NCBI RefSeq assembly: GCF_000346615.1 | Contig: NZ_ANNU01000048.1 | Coordinates: 1-62,619, forward strand | Source of the DNA: Nafulsella turpanensis ZLM-10 | GTDB lineage: Bacteria; Bacteroidota; Bacteroidia; Cytophagales; Cyclobacteriaceae | Reading direction: 5' to 3' | DNA: 62,619 bases | Shown here: in pieces, positions 1 through 8,261 of the stretch | How positions within the stretch are numbered: the first letter of the stretch is position 1 | Layout: every line of letters begins with the position of its first letter | Position numbers and translations under genes: made by a program | Notes under the pieces: model-generated | What the model was told of the DNA's origin: nothing | Databases searched by the model: none | What the model saw: the letters and a program-made list of their open reading frames with translations, nothing else

Positions 1-72
1 CTCTTCAGATTTACATTCTTAAATAAATACAATTTACAGGTAAATGTCACCAACTATTTTTGGCATCATTAC

Positions 73-552
73 CTACTTTACCAGCTGCTCCCCGAACAGC
101 AGCTCATTGCCAATAACAATTCCGGAGCCTGCCGCATTCGCCAGTATATCCCATGCAGAAAAGCCCCAGCCTTCATATAAACCATCAAAAACTTCAATAG
201 GCGCCTGCAGTACAAAGCCTAAGCCTCCGCCATAGATTAGCGCCTTGTTGCGCTTTACCCCGGCAGCCCGAAGCCAATGGTAGCCAATATAACTTTCTAT
301 GTAGGCACCATAGGCATGGCCAAACTTATCTATCTGCTTGTAACCGGCTCCATCATTATAAAAGTGAAAAGGTACCCGCTCCTTGTCGCGGTACCAAATA
401 AATTGAAGATAGCTAATGCCGGCAGTATAGAAAGCCGCCTCAGTGGCAATGGCAGTATAAAGCTTCCTTCTGTTCAGGCTGTCGGGCCACTGTTGGCAGT
501 AAACGGTGCCTTGCAGGAGCAGTAAAAGGCTGAGGGTAAAAAAGATGCGCAT
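73..552 (-). CDS. DUF2279 family protein, short form
   Basis: This looks like a DUF2279 protein (envelope-associated, function unknown). The first ~19 residues form a signal peptide (LLLLLQGTVYCQ). The core carries the family's conserved blocks: a hydrophobic YTAGISYLQFIWY segment, FHFYNDGAGYKQIDKFGHAYGAY near residues 62-84, and a glycine-rich hydrophobic segment before GLYEGWGFSAWDILANAAG. The frame stops at residue 159 (LFGEQLVK). From memory many Cytophagales homologues continue with a further C-terminal part, so this may be shortened. The 72 bases beyond the stop contain further stops in the other frames, with no clear continuation. Family fairly sure, role unknown. Confidence 0.8.
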   Translation of the reverse strand: MRIFFTLSLLLLLQGTVYCQQWPDSLNRRKLYTAIATEAAFYTAGISYLQFIWYRDKERVPFHFYNDGAGYKQIDKFGHAYGAYIESYIGYHWLRAAGVKRNKALIYGGGLGFVLQAPIEVFDGLYEGWGFSAWDILANAAGSGIVIGNELLFGEQLVK

Positions 553-698
553 GTTGAAGCCAGCTAATGATCCTGATATTACAAAGTTTCTGTTTGTCCT
601 GAAATTTTTGCCTTATTTAAATTCATAGTTTTCAAACTGACAAAGGAAGGTAGGAAGCAGTAAATAATAGCAGGTTAGCTAAAGGTTTCCTTTTCACC

Positions 699-926
699 TT
701 ACCGCCCCCCCTTTAACAAACTATGCTGCAGGAGGGCAATGGGGAAGTGCAGGAGACGGCCAGCGTCTGCTTTCTTCTCATAGAAGTTCAGAGAGGATTC
801 TTCTTTTAATTCCGGAAGGGGCCTTTTTTCTTCGTTCAAAGATTTCTTTATAATTAGCACAAATCCTATAGCAGTCAGGAAAAGGACTATTAAAAGACCT
901 GTCAGAAGTTTATTGCTGGTTTTCAT
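699..926 (-). CDS. small single-pass membrane protein, last gene of GntR/ABC operon
   Basis: A 75-residue protein with one N-terminal transmembrane segment (about residues 8-27, LLTGLLIVLFLTAIGFVLII) followed by a charged tail. Its ATG overlaps the end of the upstream GntR gene by 17 bases, which supports translational coupling and a real gene. I recognise no family. As the last gene of the ATPase-permease-regulator operon it may be an accessory subunit or small envelope protein; that is inference from position only. Confidence 0.6.
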   Translation of the reverse strand: MKTSNKLLTGLLIVLFLTAIGFVLIIKKSLNEEKRPLPELKEESSLNFYEKKADAGRLLHFPIALLQHSLLKGGR

Positions 927-1299
927 GGGAGTGTCCGTTTTGGTTGAATTTTTCGTAATAGATTTTTAAGTCGGCGAAGGTAATGCCTAACAATTCCATG
1001 CTGCGGAAGAGGGTTGGTAGCTCTTCCTGAATAAACTGCTCCTTTTTAAGTGCCATGGTTTTGTCATAGCCATCGTCGGAAATGAAATAGCCCAGACCGC
1101 GCTTATTAAAGATGATGCCTTTATCCTGCAGATAGCTGAAGGTGCGCATCGTCGTGTTGGGGTTTACCTCGAATTCTACGGCAGTGTCTCGTACTGAGGG
1201 TATCTTCTCTCCGCTCTTCCACTTCTCCTGGAGTATATTCTCCACGAAGTGGTCGGCAATCTGTAAATAAATCGCCTGGTTCTCCTTAAACTCCATCAT
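910..1299 (-). CDS. GntR-family transcriptional regulator, YtrA subfamily
   Basis: A 129-residue regulator: an N-terminal GntR winged helix (QIADHFVENILQEKW, GEKIPSVRD, the recognition part VNPNTTMRTFSYLQ, then GIIFNKRGLGYFI) and only a short helical C-terminal arm. That layout is the YtrA type, which usually represses a linked ABC transporter. I start at 1299, where ATGATG overlaps the TGA of the permease gene by four bases and AAAGGA lies just upstream. A start 20 codons earlier would run through the permease end and gives no sensible sequence. The likely target is the operator at 2884-2907 in front of the same operon. Confidence 0.88.
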   Translation of the reverse strand: MMEFKENQAIYLQIADHFVENILQEKWKSGEKIPSVRDTAVEFEVNPNTTMRTFSYLQDKGIIFNKRGLGYFISDDGYDKTMALKKEQFIQEELPTLFRSMELLGITFADLKIYYEKFNQNGHSHENQQ

Positions 1300-2024
1300 A
1301 ACTGCCTTTCCTTTAAGGTGAAGTAAGTGGTCAGCAGCATGTATGGCCCAAGTGCCCAAAAGAAAATCTCTACATAATTTTCAAACATGCCTGAAGGAAG
1401 AGAGCTTCCTTCGCCATGAGCAGTAAACGTAATCATGGTGTAACCAATAATTAACCGGATTAGTATGGTAGTGAAAATGGTAAGGCAGATACCCAATGCA
1501 AAAACACTCCCCACGGTTTTTAGAAAGTTGTTCTTCCTGAAATAAGCCGCTCCCCAAAGAAAGATGGGTTGTATGGCCAGGTATCCCAGGACTGCTTCAC
1601 CAAATCCATTAAAGAAGGAAGCAAAAGCAAAAGTTTCTCCGGTAATAAGATGACCTGTAAAGAAAACGATAAAGCTTGCCACTATATAAACCAGACTATA
1701 AAGTGGAACTGTAAGAAGCCATGCTCCCAGCAGCTTTTCCAGTGCAGAGGCAGGAAGGGTAAGGAAAAAATAACTCTGGTGGGGAGAATGCAATTCCTTA
1801 AAAACATGGCTGGTGAGTATAAAGCCTCCGAATAAATAGGCAAACAGGAAGTAAGCCTGAAGCCCAGCCAAATCATCAGGTTCAATGAAGGCTCTTATTA
1901 TAACGGGGGTAAGGAGGGCAATAAGGCCGAACTTAACCACTGTCAGTAGTGGCTGCTGAAAAACAGTCAGCTGCCTTTTTATTAATAGTAGCTGTCGCTG
2001 TGGATTATAGCTGTTAGTAAACAT
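1296..2024 (-). CDS. ABC transporter permease-like membrane protein
   Basis: A 242-residue integral membrane protein with about six hydrophobic segments, for example VVKFGLIALLTPVII, YFLFAYLFGGFIL, LYSLVYIVASFIVFF, VFALGICLTIFTTIL and a last one near the C-terminus. It overlaps the ATPase gene upstream by 11 bases and the GntR gene downstream by four, so it is almost certainly the membrane partner of that ATPase. The fragment HSPHQSYFFLTLPASALEKLLGAWL resembles conserved text of uncharacterised Bacteroidota ABC-2-like permeases; it is split here only by the reading of family and not by a frame break. The substrate is unknown; YtrA-linked transporters often respond to cell-wall stress. Confidence 0.8.
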   Translation of the reverse strand: MFTNSYNPQRQLLLIKRQLTVFQQPLLTVVKFGLIALLTPVIIRAFIEPDDLAGLQAYFLFAYLFGGFILTSHVFKELHSPHQSYFFLTLPASALEKLLGAWLLTVPLYSLVYIVASFIVFFTGHLITGETFAFASFFNGFGEAVLGYLAIQPIFLWGAAYFRKNNFLKTVGSVFALGICLTIFTTILIRLIIGYTMITFTAHGEGSSLPSGMFENYVEIFFWALGPYMLLTTYFTLKERQL

Positions 2025-2871
2025 AATCTTGCTGTTTGTTTAGGACGGCCTCCAGGGCTGCCGGGTTTTTCATAATTCCATTAAAGAGTAATTCCAGGTC
2101 CACCCGGGATTCTGCTCCCTGCAGGTTTTTTACAATGCCGGGCTGCCGGCCACCCGCTGCGTCCTGGTAAAGCACTTCATCTGCCGAAAAGCCTTTGGTG
2201 TCCTGCACAAAGCGCAGTTTTTCTGATATGTTGGCGATATTGTGCTGGAATGCAATCTGGCCCTGCTCCAGTACCACTACCACATCTATAAGGTTTTCAA
2301 GGTCGCGTACCTGGTGGGTAGAGATTACAATTATTTTCTCCTCCTCAAGGGCTGAGGCAATAATTTTGCGGAACTGACTCTTCGAAGGAATGTCGAGCCC
2401 GTTGGTGGGTTCATCGAGAAGGAGCAGGCGTGCGTTGGTAGCCAGGCCAAAGGCTATCATAAACTTCTTCTTCTGTCCGTACGACATGGCAGAAAGCTTT
2501 TCTTCTGCCGTCAGTTCAAATTCCCGGAGGTATAGGCTAAACTGCTCTCTGCTGAAACGGGGGTAAAAGGGAGCTGTAGCTGCAACATAAGCGTTAATGC
2601 TGACAGCGGGAAGGGCAAATTCTTCCGGAATAATGCAGAGCTCCTGCATTACCTCCGGCTGGCGCTCCTTTACCTGTTGCCCCTTAATAAGACATTCGCC
2701 CATTTTTGGGTAGAGCAGGCCTGCCATATGTTTGAGGAGAGATGTTTTTCCCGCTCCGTTTTTGCCCAGCAGCCCATAGATGTAGCCGCCTTTCAGCTGC
2801 AGATTAAGCCCGTTAAAGAGCACCTTCTTCTTCTTTTTATAGCTGAAATGGATATTTTTTAATTCCACCAT
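2014..2871 (-). CDS. ABC transporter ATP-binding protein
   Basis: A complete ABC ATPase of 285 residues: Walker A GKNGAGKTS (about residues 36-44), a degenerate signature MSYGQKKKF (about 129-137), Walker B LLLLDEPTNGLD (149-160) and the switch histidine in ISTHQ (H186). The ~80 residues after the ATPase core are poorly conserved, as in the YtrB/CcmA-like group. It is the first gene of a four-gene operon with the permease, the GntR regulator and a small membrane protein. Transcription probably starts near 2902 from the promoter at 2909-2939, inside the predicted GntR operator. Confidence 0.92.
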   Translation of the reverse strand: MVELKNIHFSYKKKKKVLFNGLNLQLKGGYIYGLLGKNGAGKTSLLKHMAGLLYPKMGECLIKGQQVKERQPEVMQELCIIPEEFALPAVSINAYVAATAPFYPRFSREQFSLYLREFELTAEEKLSAMSYGQKKKFMIAFGLATNARLLLLDEPTNGLDIPSKSQFRKIIASALEEEKIIVISTHQVRDLENLIDVVVVLEQGQIAFQHNIANISEKLRFVQDTKGFSADEVLYQDAAGGRQPGIVKNLQGAESRVDLELLFNGIMKNPAALEAVLNKQQDYVY

Positions 2872-2883
2872 CCTTTTGATTTT

Positions 2884-2907
2884 AGTGTATTAGTGAAGTA
2901 GTACACT
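2884..2907. promoter_or_regulatory. predicted GntR (YtrA-type) operator
   Basis: AGTGTA and TACACT form a perfect inverted repeat with 12 bases between the arms, extended by one base each side to TAGTGTA / TACACTA. It lies 13 bases upstream of the ATPase start codon, over the predicted transcription start. From memory, Bacillus YtrA binds AGTGTA and TACACT arms with near-identical spacing, so the operon's own regulator is the obvious ligand. Confidence 0.7.
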
Positions 2908-2908
2908 A

Positions 2909-2939
2909 CAAATGTAAAATTAGAATTGTTATTTTCAAA
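2909..2939 (-). promoter_or_regulatory. Bacteroidota-type promoter of the ABC operon
   Basis: On the minus strand TTTG (2936-2939) is followed by 19 bases and then TACATTTG (2909-2916). This matches the Bacteroidota primary sigma consensus TTTG-N19-TAnnTTTG. The start would fall near 2902, inside the AGTGTA/TACACT operator, giving a simple repression layout. Confidence 0.7.
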
Positions 2940-3065
2940 TATCCGGTAAAATTAATTTATGAAATTGTGCAAAAGTGGTGAAATGGCCGGATGAAAGGAT
3001 GGTAAAAAAGGATGAGTGGCAGAAGAGAAAAAGGGAGAAGAGTACGGCCGACAGCCAACGGCAAT

Positions 3066-3098
3066 AGAATGGCCCTGCTTCAAGAGCAGGGCCATTCT
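3066..3098 (-). terminator. hairpin terminator after the ZIP transporter gene
   Basis: A perfect 14-bp stem (AGAATGGCCCTGCT with its complement) and a 5-nt loop, 48 bases downstream of the ZIP gene stop. On the minus strand there is no strong T-run after it, so efficiency is uncertain. The T-run lies on the plus side, where no gene needs it. Confidence 0.6.
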
Positions 3099-3145
3099 GT
3101 TAAAGTTTTTATATCTGAAACTTTAAAATCTCCTGTCTCTCCACG

Positions 3146-3967
3146 CTAGCCTAAAGCCACGTCCAGTATCATCATAATGGTAAAGCCTCCCAAAACGCCG
3201 AGAGTGGCCCAGTTGCGGTGCCTATCCATTTGCGATTCGGGAATCAGCTCTTCAACCACCACAAAAATCATGGCACCGGCGGCATAGGAGAGGGCGTAGG
3301 GTAATATCGGGCGAACCTGGCTCACCAGTAGCGCACCTATAACGCCACCCACCGGTTCAACGATGCCCGATAACTGTCCGTACCAGAAGCTTTTCCTCCG
3401 GGAATAGCCTTCGCGGCGCAGGGGAACAGACACAGATGTCCCTTCCGGAAAGTTTTGCAGGCCTATACCAATGGCCAGGGCAATGGCAGCTCCCAGCGTA
3501 GCACCTGGTATATCGAGTGAGGCAGCTCCGAAAGATACCCCAACTGCCAGGCCTTCCGGCACATTGTGAATAGTAATGGCCAGCACCAGCAGGATGCTTC
3601 TGTGGAGGTTACTTTTTACCCCTTCTTTTTTGCCGTGGGCAAGGGTAGGGTGGATGTGTGGGAGGTACTTATTCAGCAGCCATAAAGAAAGTCCACCTGC
3701 CAGAAAACCAACAGCAGCAGGTACCCAGGCAGCTACTCCGTTTACTTCTTCGGCCAGCTCAATGGCAGGGGCAAGTAAAGACCAGAAGCTTGCTGCTATC
3801 ATTACACCGGCGGCAAAGCCCAACATGGTATCCAGTACCGTTTGTTTAAAAGAGCGGAAAAGAAAAACAACAGAAGCACCTGCTGCCGTTACGGCCCAGG
3901 TAAAAAGTGTTGCCAGCAAAGCCTGTACCACAGGCGAGAGCTCAGCAAACCAGGCTGATGTATCCAT
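3146..3967 (-). CDS. ZIP-family metal transporter (GufA/ZupT-like)
   Basis: A 273-residue polytopic membrane protein that moves divalent metals, probably zinc, across the inner membrane. The two metal-site motifs of the family are present: HNVPEGLAVGVSFG in the fourth helix and NFPEGTSVSVPLR in the fifth. A variable loop (HIHPTLAHGKKEGVKSNLH) contains histidines, as is common. About eight hydrophobic segments can be followed. It stands alone on the minus strand with its own terminator-like hairpin downstream. Metal specificity cannot be read from sequence. Confidence 0.9.
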   Translation of the reverse strand: MDTSAWFAELSPVVQALLATLFTWAVTAAGASVVFLFRSFKQTVLDTMLGFAAGVMIAASFWSLLAPAIELAEEVNGVAAWVPAAVGFLAGGLSLWLLNKYLPHIHPTLAHGKKEGVKSNLHRSILLVLAITIHNVPEGLAVGVSFGAASLDIPGATLGAAIALAIGIGLQNFPEGTSVSVPLRREGYSRRKSFWYGQLSGIVEPVGGVIGALLVSQVRPILPYALSYAAGAMIFVVVEELIPESQMDRHRNWATLGVLGGFTIMMILDVALG

Positions 3968-4031
3968 GAATCAATTTTATAGTTTGCGTATCTTCTGCAA
4001 AAATATAAAATTGTTCTGCTTTGTTTAGTCT

Positions 4032-4688
4032 TTACTTATTATTCTTAAAATCTCCTCTCTTAATGGACTTTATAAAGTTGGCCCAGTTGAGCGGGTTAAA
4101 GAAAGGGTTAGAGGGTACGAAATAGCGGTTATGCATTTGCTGGAACTGTTGCTGCTGGTACATCTTAAAGTTCTCACTTCCATCCATAGGAGTGGTTTCC
4201 AGCATCAGGGCCAGTAAATCGGGGTTCATATTTTCTGCCAGAAAATCTCTGTTTTCCTGGTCGGGCAGCTCCATAGCCAGAATGGCCTCTTTAAACATTT
4301 CTTCGGTAGGATAAGGAAAAACGGCTATTTCGGGCAGGTAAGTGGTATCCTCACTCATTTCAATAATGACCGTAATCTGGTCGCCCTTATCGTTGGGTAT
4401 TTTAAAGTACTGTTTCTGATAACCTACGGCGCTTACCACCACACTATCGCCTACCAGTACGGGCATACTGAAGTAGCCAAGCGCATTGGTACTGGTTCCT
4501 CTGCCCGCTTTAGGAACATACACATGGACACCGGGAAGAACAGAACTGCTATCTTCCGCCGCCAGCACAATTCCTGAAAACTGCACGACCGGCGGCTTAC
4601 GCTGCGCCTGTAAGTTGCTGGCCGACAGCAATAAAATCAGGGAAAAGAGGAGGGAAGAAAAAATAGATTTGATAAATTGCTTGTTCAA
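4032..4688 (-). CDS. secreted protein with CarboxypepD_reg-like domain
   Basis: A signal peptide (about residues 1-28, ending SASNLQAQ) is followed by a carboxypeptidase-regulatory-like beta-sandwich (about 33-115: VQFSGIVLAAEDSSSVLPGVHVYVPKAG, TSTNALGYFSMPV, VVVSAVGYQ). This is the same fold found at the N-terminus of TonB receptors, but here it is not followed by a plug or barrel. The C-terminal ~100 residues are helical and end in an NPFFNPLNWANF-type segment. Proteins like this are common and uncharacterised in Cytophagales; an outer-membrane-associated place in the periplasm is likely. Confidence 0.75.
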   Translation of the reverse strand: MNKQFIKSIFSSLLFSLILLLSASNLQAQRKPPVVQFSGIVLAAEDSSSVLPGVHVYVPKAGRGTSTNALGYFSMPVLVGDSVVVSAVGYQKQYFKIPNDKGDQITVIIEMSEDTTYLPEIAVFPYPTEEMFKEAILAMELPDQENRDFLAENMNPDLLALMLETTPMDGSENFKMYQQQQFQQMHNRYFVPSNPFFNPLNWANFIKSIKRGDFKNNK

Positions 4689-4770
4689 GATAGCAGTAAT
4701 TAGAGTTCTAAATTAAAGTATGTTTGTCAATATTAATAATATTTTAACGCTAAATTGGTTCCCAACCGTC

Positions 4771-4778
4771 TACCTTTA
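4771..4778 (+). promoter_or_regulatory. candidate -7 box of the ArsR-yjjG pair
   Basis: TACCTTTA resembles the Bacteroidota -7 element TAnnTTTG with one mismatch, 20 bases before the ATG at 4799. No good TTTG box is seen at the expected distance upstream. Confidence 0.35.
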
Positions 4779-4798
4779 TACCATAAGTTTTACTGCTG

Positions 4799-5197
4799 AT
4801 GCGGCTTAAAAATTTTAGTCTTTCGCTGGGCACCCAAATTTTCAAGGCTTTTTCTGATGAGGCACGGGTACGAATCATGCACCTCCTGTACCAGAATAAG
4901 GAAATGTGCATATCGGATTTGGAGCATACGCTCGACTTTACCCAAACGAAAACCTCCCGGCATATTACCTATCTTAAAAACTCCGGCCTGCTTAGCTATC
5001 GCCGACAAGATTTGTACGTTATCTACTTTATTAAGGAGGAGGTATACGAAATTGTAAAACAGGTAATTAAATTTCTGGAGAAGGACCAGCAGCTGAAAAA
5101 AGACCTGGAAGTGTACCAGATTCTATACTCTAACCGCGAGCTAGCTGCTAATAAACTTAAAACAGGCGCCATAACCACAGCCGCTAAAACCGATTAA
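4799..5197 (+). CDS. ArsR-family winged-helix regulator
   Basis: A 132-residue regulator with the ArsR winged helix at about residues 8-85: FKAFSDEARVRIMHLLYQ, CISDLEHTLDFTQTKTSRHI (recognition helix), YLKNSGLLSYRRQDLYVIYFI (wing). Only one cysteine lies where arsenic sensors have the ELCVC pair, so it is unlikely to sense arsenite. The stop is followed after one base by the ATG of the YjjG-type nucleotidase, so both are almost certainly co-transcribed. The signal and targets are unknown. Confidence 0.85.
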   Translation: MRLKNFSLSLGTQIFKAFSDEARVRIMHLLYQNKEMCISDLEHTLDFTQTKTSRHITYLKNSGLLSYRRQDLYVIYFIKEEVYEIVKQVIKFLEKDQQLKKDLEVYQILYSNRELAANKLKTGAITTAAKTD

Positions 5198-5198
5198 A

Positions 5199-5906
5199 AT
5201 GTCATTACCCGCTAAAAAATACAAATATATACTGTTCGACCTTGACCATACCCTCTGGGACTTTGAGCAGAATTCGGCCGACACTCTTTCGGATCTTTAT
5301 GAAAAGTATGAGCTGGCAAGACTTGGGGTGAGCTGTGAAAATAGCTTTAAGGAAACCTTTAAACAGGTAAACGGGGAACTTTGGGCGCAAAGTGATGAGG
5401 GAAAAATGGATCGGAACCTGCTGCGGGTCCGCCGCTTTCAGCTGGTGTGCGAAGCACTGGGCGTAAGAAATGAAGTCCTGGCCGCCAGGCTCGGAGAGGA
5501 TTATGTAACACTTTGTCCTACTAAAAAGGCGCTCCTTCCCTATGCGCTGGATATGCTGGAATTTCTGCGGAAAAAGTACCCCCTGTTTATCCTTACCAAT
5601 GGTTTTGACGATGTGCAGGCTGTAAAACTAAATTCAGCCGGTATCCTTCATTTCTTTGAGGCTGTTTTTACCGGCGAGGCACTGGGGCTTAAAAAGCCGC
5701 AAAAAGCTTATTTCTCAACCTTTCTGCAGCAGATTGAAGCCCGGCCGGAGGAGTGCCTCATGATAGGTGATAACCTTAAAACCGACATACTGGGAGCGCA
5801 GAATGCGGGTATCGACCATATCTATTACAACCCGCTGGGTCGTGATTATTTTATGCATGTTCAGCATGAAATCCGCTGCCTCTCGGAACTTAAAAACCTC
5901 CTGTAG
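5199..5906 (+). CDS. yjjG: YjjG-family HAD 5'-nucleotidase
   Basis: A HAD-superfamily phosphatase of 235 residues, the usual YjjG length. Motif I is FDLDHTLWDF (nucleophile and acid-base Asp), motif II LTNG, the motif III lysine lies in GLKKPQKAYF, and motif IV is IGDNLKTDILGAQNAG. YjjG enzymes dephosphorylate non-canonical pyrimidine nucleotides in the cytoplasm and are thought to clean the nucleotide pool. It is co-transcribed with the ArsR regulator, one base after its stop. The pairing is not one I can explain. Confidence 0.88.
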   Translation: MSLPAKKYKYILFDLDHTLWDFEQNSADTLSDLYEKYELARLGVSCENSFKETFKQVNGELWAQSDEGKMDRNLLRVRRFQLVCEALGVRNEVLAARLGEDYVTLCPTKKALLPYALDMLEFLRKKYPLFILTNGFDDVQAVKLNSAGILHFFEAVFTGEALGLKKPQKAYFSTFLQQIEARPEECLMIGDNLKTDILGAQNAGIDHIYYNPLGRDYFMHVQHEIRCLSELKNLL

Positions 5907-6043
5907 CTTTTCTGCGGAAGCAGCAGCAGAAGTTCTTTGCTGTAAATCTCCTGTTCTAAAAAAAATTAATTTTTTCCTATAATTGCCTTCGGCCTGTTAT
6001 ATTTGCTAAGTTTGTTAAATGTTTGTTTGGTGAGTTGAATTGT

Positions 6044-8152
6044 ATGAGGAAAGCGTGTACCTCTTTTGTTCTGATTGTCTTGCTGCTGCAGGCTTTCACT
6101 GCTTATTCGCAGGAAGCCTTGTCATTCTGGGATAGCCTCGAACAAACGACGGAACAGTCCCCATTCGATACCACCACTGTTATTCGTCTCAACTGGCTCT
6201 TCGACCATTATGCATCAACGGGGGAAAAGAATCCTTTAGTATATGCCAAACGAGCGATGGCGCTGGCCGATAGCCTGCAGTTCGAGCGGGGCAGGGCCAT
6301 CAGTGCCCTCAGTCTGGCGATGGGCCATGATATGCAGGGGCATTATTACCAGGCCCTGAAGCACTACAGAACTGCCATTGAACTGGCGCGGGAGCAAAAG
6401 AATGATGATTACCTTGCCCGCTGCTTCCTGAGTTTAGGCTATTATTACAGCACCCAAAAAAATTACCAAAAAGCAATAGAATATACCAGAGAGGCGGCTG
6501 AGCTGGAGCAGGGGCTTTACGGAATCAATGCCGCTGCCGTCAGCTGGAGCAATTTGGGCTACTATTACCTGAAACAGCAGCAATACGACAGTGCCCGCTT
6601 TTACACCCTAAAATCGTACGAAATTTATAAGGCCAAAAAAGATTCGGCCGGCCTTGGCGATGTGTTTTTTAACCTGGGCAGCATTGCATGGGAGTCGGGG
6701 AAAAATGCTTCGCAGGCACTCAGGTATCATTTGCAGGCGAGGGAAATGTATCTGAGCAGCCCCAATACCGAAATGGAAACCCTGCAGGAGTGCCAGTCCC
6801 AGATTGGCTACCTCTATATTCAGCTAAAGGATTATGCCCGGGCAGATGTTTTTCTGAACAGTACCCTGGAACAGGCGCAAAAGAATAACCTCCGTACCAT
6901 CATCAAAAACTGTTATCAATACCTGTCGGAGAGGTTTGCCGCAGTAGCAGATTACGAGCAGGCTTACCGTTACCACCAGCTGTTTTACCAGCTGCACGAT
7001 TCGCTCTACAACCAGCAAAACTCCCTGAGTCTGCAGCAATTGCAAAATGAGTTTGAGCTGGAAAGCCAAGAAGCCAGACTGAACCTGCTGGGGAAGGATA
7101 AAATCATTAAAGAAGATGAGCTGGAACGCCAGCTGCTCATCCGAAATGGCTTAATTGGTCTTTTTCTGGGCCTGCTGGCTTTTGCAGCCGTTTTATTCCG
7201 AAATAATAGCCAGAAGCGCAAAGTCAATAAAATTCTACTGAAGCAAAAGGAGGAGATTGAGGAGAAAAGCAAGGCCATTATCCGGAAAAACAGCAGGCTG
7301 GAGGAGCAGAAAAAGGCCATGTTTGTACAGGCCCGGAGCTTAAAACTGGCCAATGAGCAAATCAGTAAACAAAGCCGAACCATTGCGCAGAAGAATAAGG
7401 ATAATGAAGACAGCCTGTTGTATGCGCGAAATATACAGTATGCCATGCTGCCACAGGCTGAGCAACTGAAAGGTAAAATTCCGGATGCTTTTGCATGGCT
7501 GCAGCCGCGCGATATCGTGAGTGGCGACTTCTTCTGGTTCGAGGAGCAGGATAACAAGCTGTTTATTGCCGCCATCGACTGTACCGGCCATGGTGTGCCC
7601 GGAGCCTTTATGTCGCTGATTGGCGATGGCTACCTGAGCCAGATTGTAAAGCTGGAAGGTATTTATGAGCCGGATCGCATCCTCAGCAGGCTCGATACCT
7701 ATGTTCGGCAGGTGCTTAACCAGGAAATGACAGACAATGCCGATGGTATGGAGGTGGCCCTCTGTGTGGTAGACCTCGGGAAAAAAGAGCTTCGTTTTGC
7801 AGGAGCACGCAACCATTTATTTTATGTGCAAAATGAGCGGTTCTACAAAATAAAAGGCGATCGGCTACATATAGGCGGTCAGCACCCCGAGTCCCTGAAG
7901 CATTTTACCTGCCACACCATTAGCTTTCACCGGCCTACCAGAATTTATTTGTATACTGATGGAATTCGCGACCAGTTCGGGGGCGAAAATGATAAGAAGT
8001 TCAGCGAAAAGCAGTTGAACGAACTCCTCCTCCGGATTCATGATTTGCCCATGACCCGGCAGCGGATGATGATAAAAGAAAAGCTTGAAAAATGGATGCA
8101 GGGCTACGAACAGCTTGATGATATCTTAATCCTGGGCTGCAGCCTTCGGTAA
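6044..8152 (+). CDS. TPR-containing SpoIIE/PP2C-type serine phosphatase
   Basis: A 702-residue sensor-like phosphatase: signal peptide (MRKACTSFVLIVLLL...AYSQ), a periplasmic TPR array (about residues 60-330, repeats such as YYQALKHYRTAIELAREQ and YQKAIEYTREAAELEQG), one transmembrane helix (LIGLFLGLLAFAAVLF), a coiled coil, then the PP2C/SpoIIE domain with DIVSGDFFWF, IAAIDCTGHGVPGAFMS and YTDGIRDQFGG as metal-binding signature regions. Such proteins usually act in partner-switching cascades on anti-sigma antagonists. I use the ATG at 6044; a TTG seven codons earlier is also in frame but puts extra residues before the signal peptide. Confidence 0.9.
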   Translation: MRKACTSFVLIVLLLQAFTAYSQEALSFWDSLEQTTEQSPFDTTTVIRLNWLFDHYASTGEKNPLVYAKRAMALADSLQFERGRAISALSLAMGHDMQGHYYQALKHYRTAIELAREQKNDDYLARCFLSLGYYYSTQKNYQKAIEYTREAAELEQGLYGINAAAVSWSNLGYYYLKQQQYDSARFYTLKSYEIYKAKKDSAGLGDVFFNLGSIAWESGKNASQALRYHLQAREMYLSSPNTEMETLQECQSQIGYLYIQLKDYARADVFLNSTLEQAQKNNLRTIIKNCYQYLSERFAAVADYEQAYRYHQLFYQLHDSLYNQQNSLSLQQLQNEFELESQEARLNLLGKDKIIKEDELERQLLIRNGLIGLFLGLLAFAAVLFRNNSQKRKVNKILLKQKEEIEEKSKAIIRKNSRLEEQKKAMFVQARSLKLANEQISKQSRTIAQKNKDNEDSLLYARNIQYAMLPQAEQLKGKIPDAFAWLQPRDIVSGDFFWFEEQDNKLFIAAIDCTGHGVPGAFMSLIGDGYLSQIVKLEGIYEPDRILSRLDTYVRQVLNQEMTDNADGMEVALCVVDLGKKELRFAGARNHLFYVQNERFYKIKGDRLHIGGQHPESLKHFTCHTISFHRPTRIYLYTDGIRDQFGGENDKKFSEKQLNELLLRIHDLPMTRQRMMIKEKLEKWMQGYEQLDDILILGCSLR

Positions 8153-8185
8153 ACAATTTGCTGCCTTAAATGTATTCTAATCAGT

Positions 8186-8222
8186 GCCGGGAAGATAAAT
8201 TTTGCCCGGCTTTATTTTTTTT
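8186..8222 (+). terminator. terminator of the SpoIIE-type phosphatase gene
   Basis: Stem GCCGGG (8186-8191) with CCCGGC (8205-8210), a 13-nt loop, then TTTATTTTTTTTTAA. It lies 33 bases after the phosphatase stop. The 3' arm and T-tract overlap the predicted pruA promoter. Confidence 0.75.
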
Positions 8223-8230
8223 TAACTTTG
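8201..8230 (+). promoter_or_regulatory. Bacteroidota-type promoter of pruA
   Basis: TTTG (8201-8204), 18 bases, TAACTTTG (8223-8230): close to TTTG-N19-TAnnTTTG. Transcription would start about 8237, leaving a ~25-nt leader before the ATG at 8262. The -33 box sits in the loop/3' arm of the preceding terminator. Confidence 0.65.
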
Positions 8231-8261
8231 CTCATCTCAAAAGCAATAAAAAGATATAGTT

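Noticed and set aside
4799-5197. Arsenic-sensing ArsR
   Set aside because: The cysteine pair of arsenite sensors is not present and no ars genes are near.
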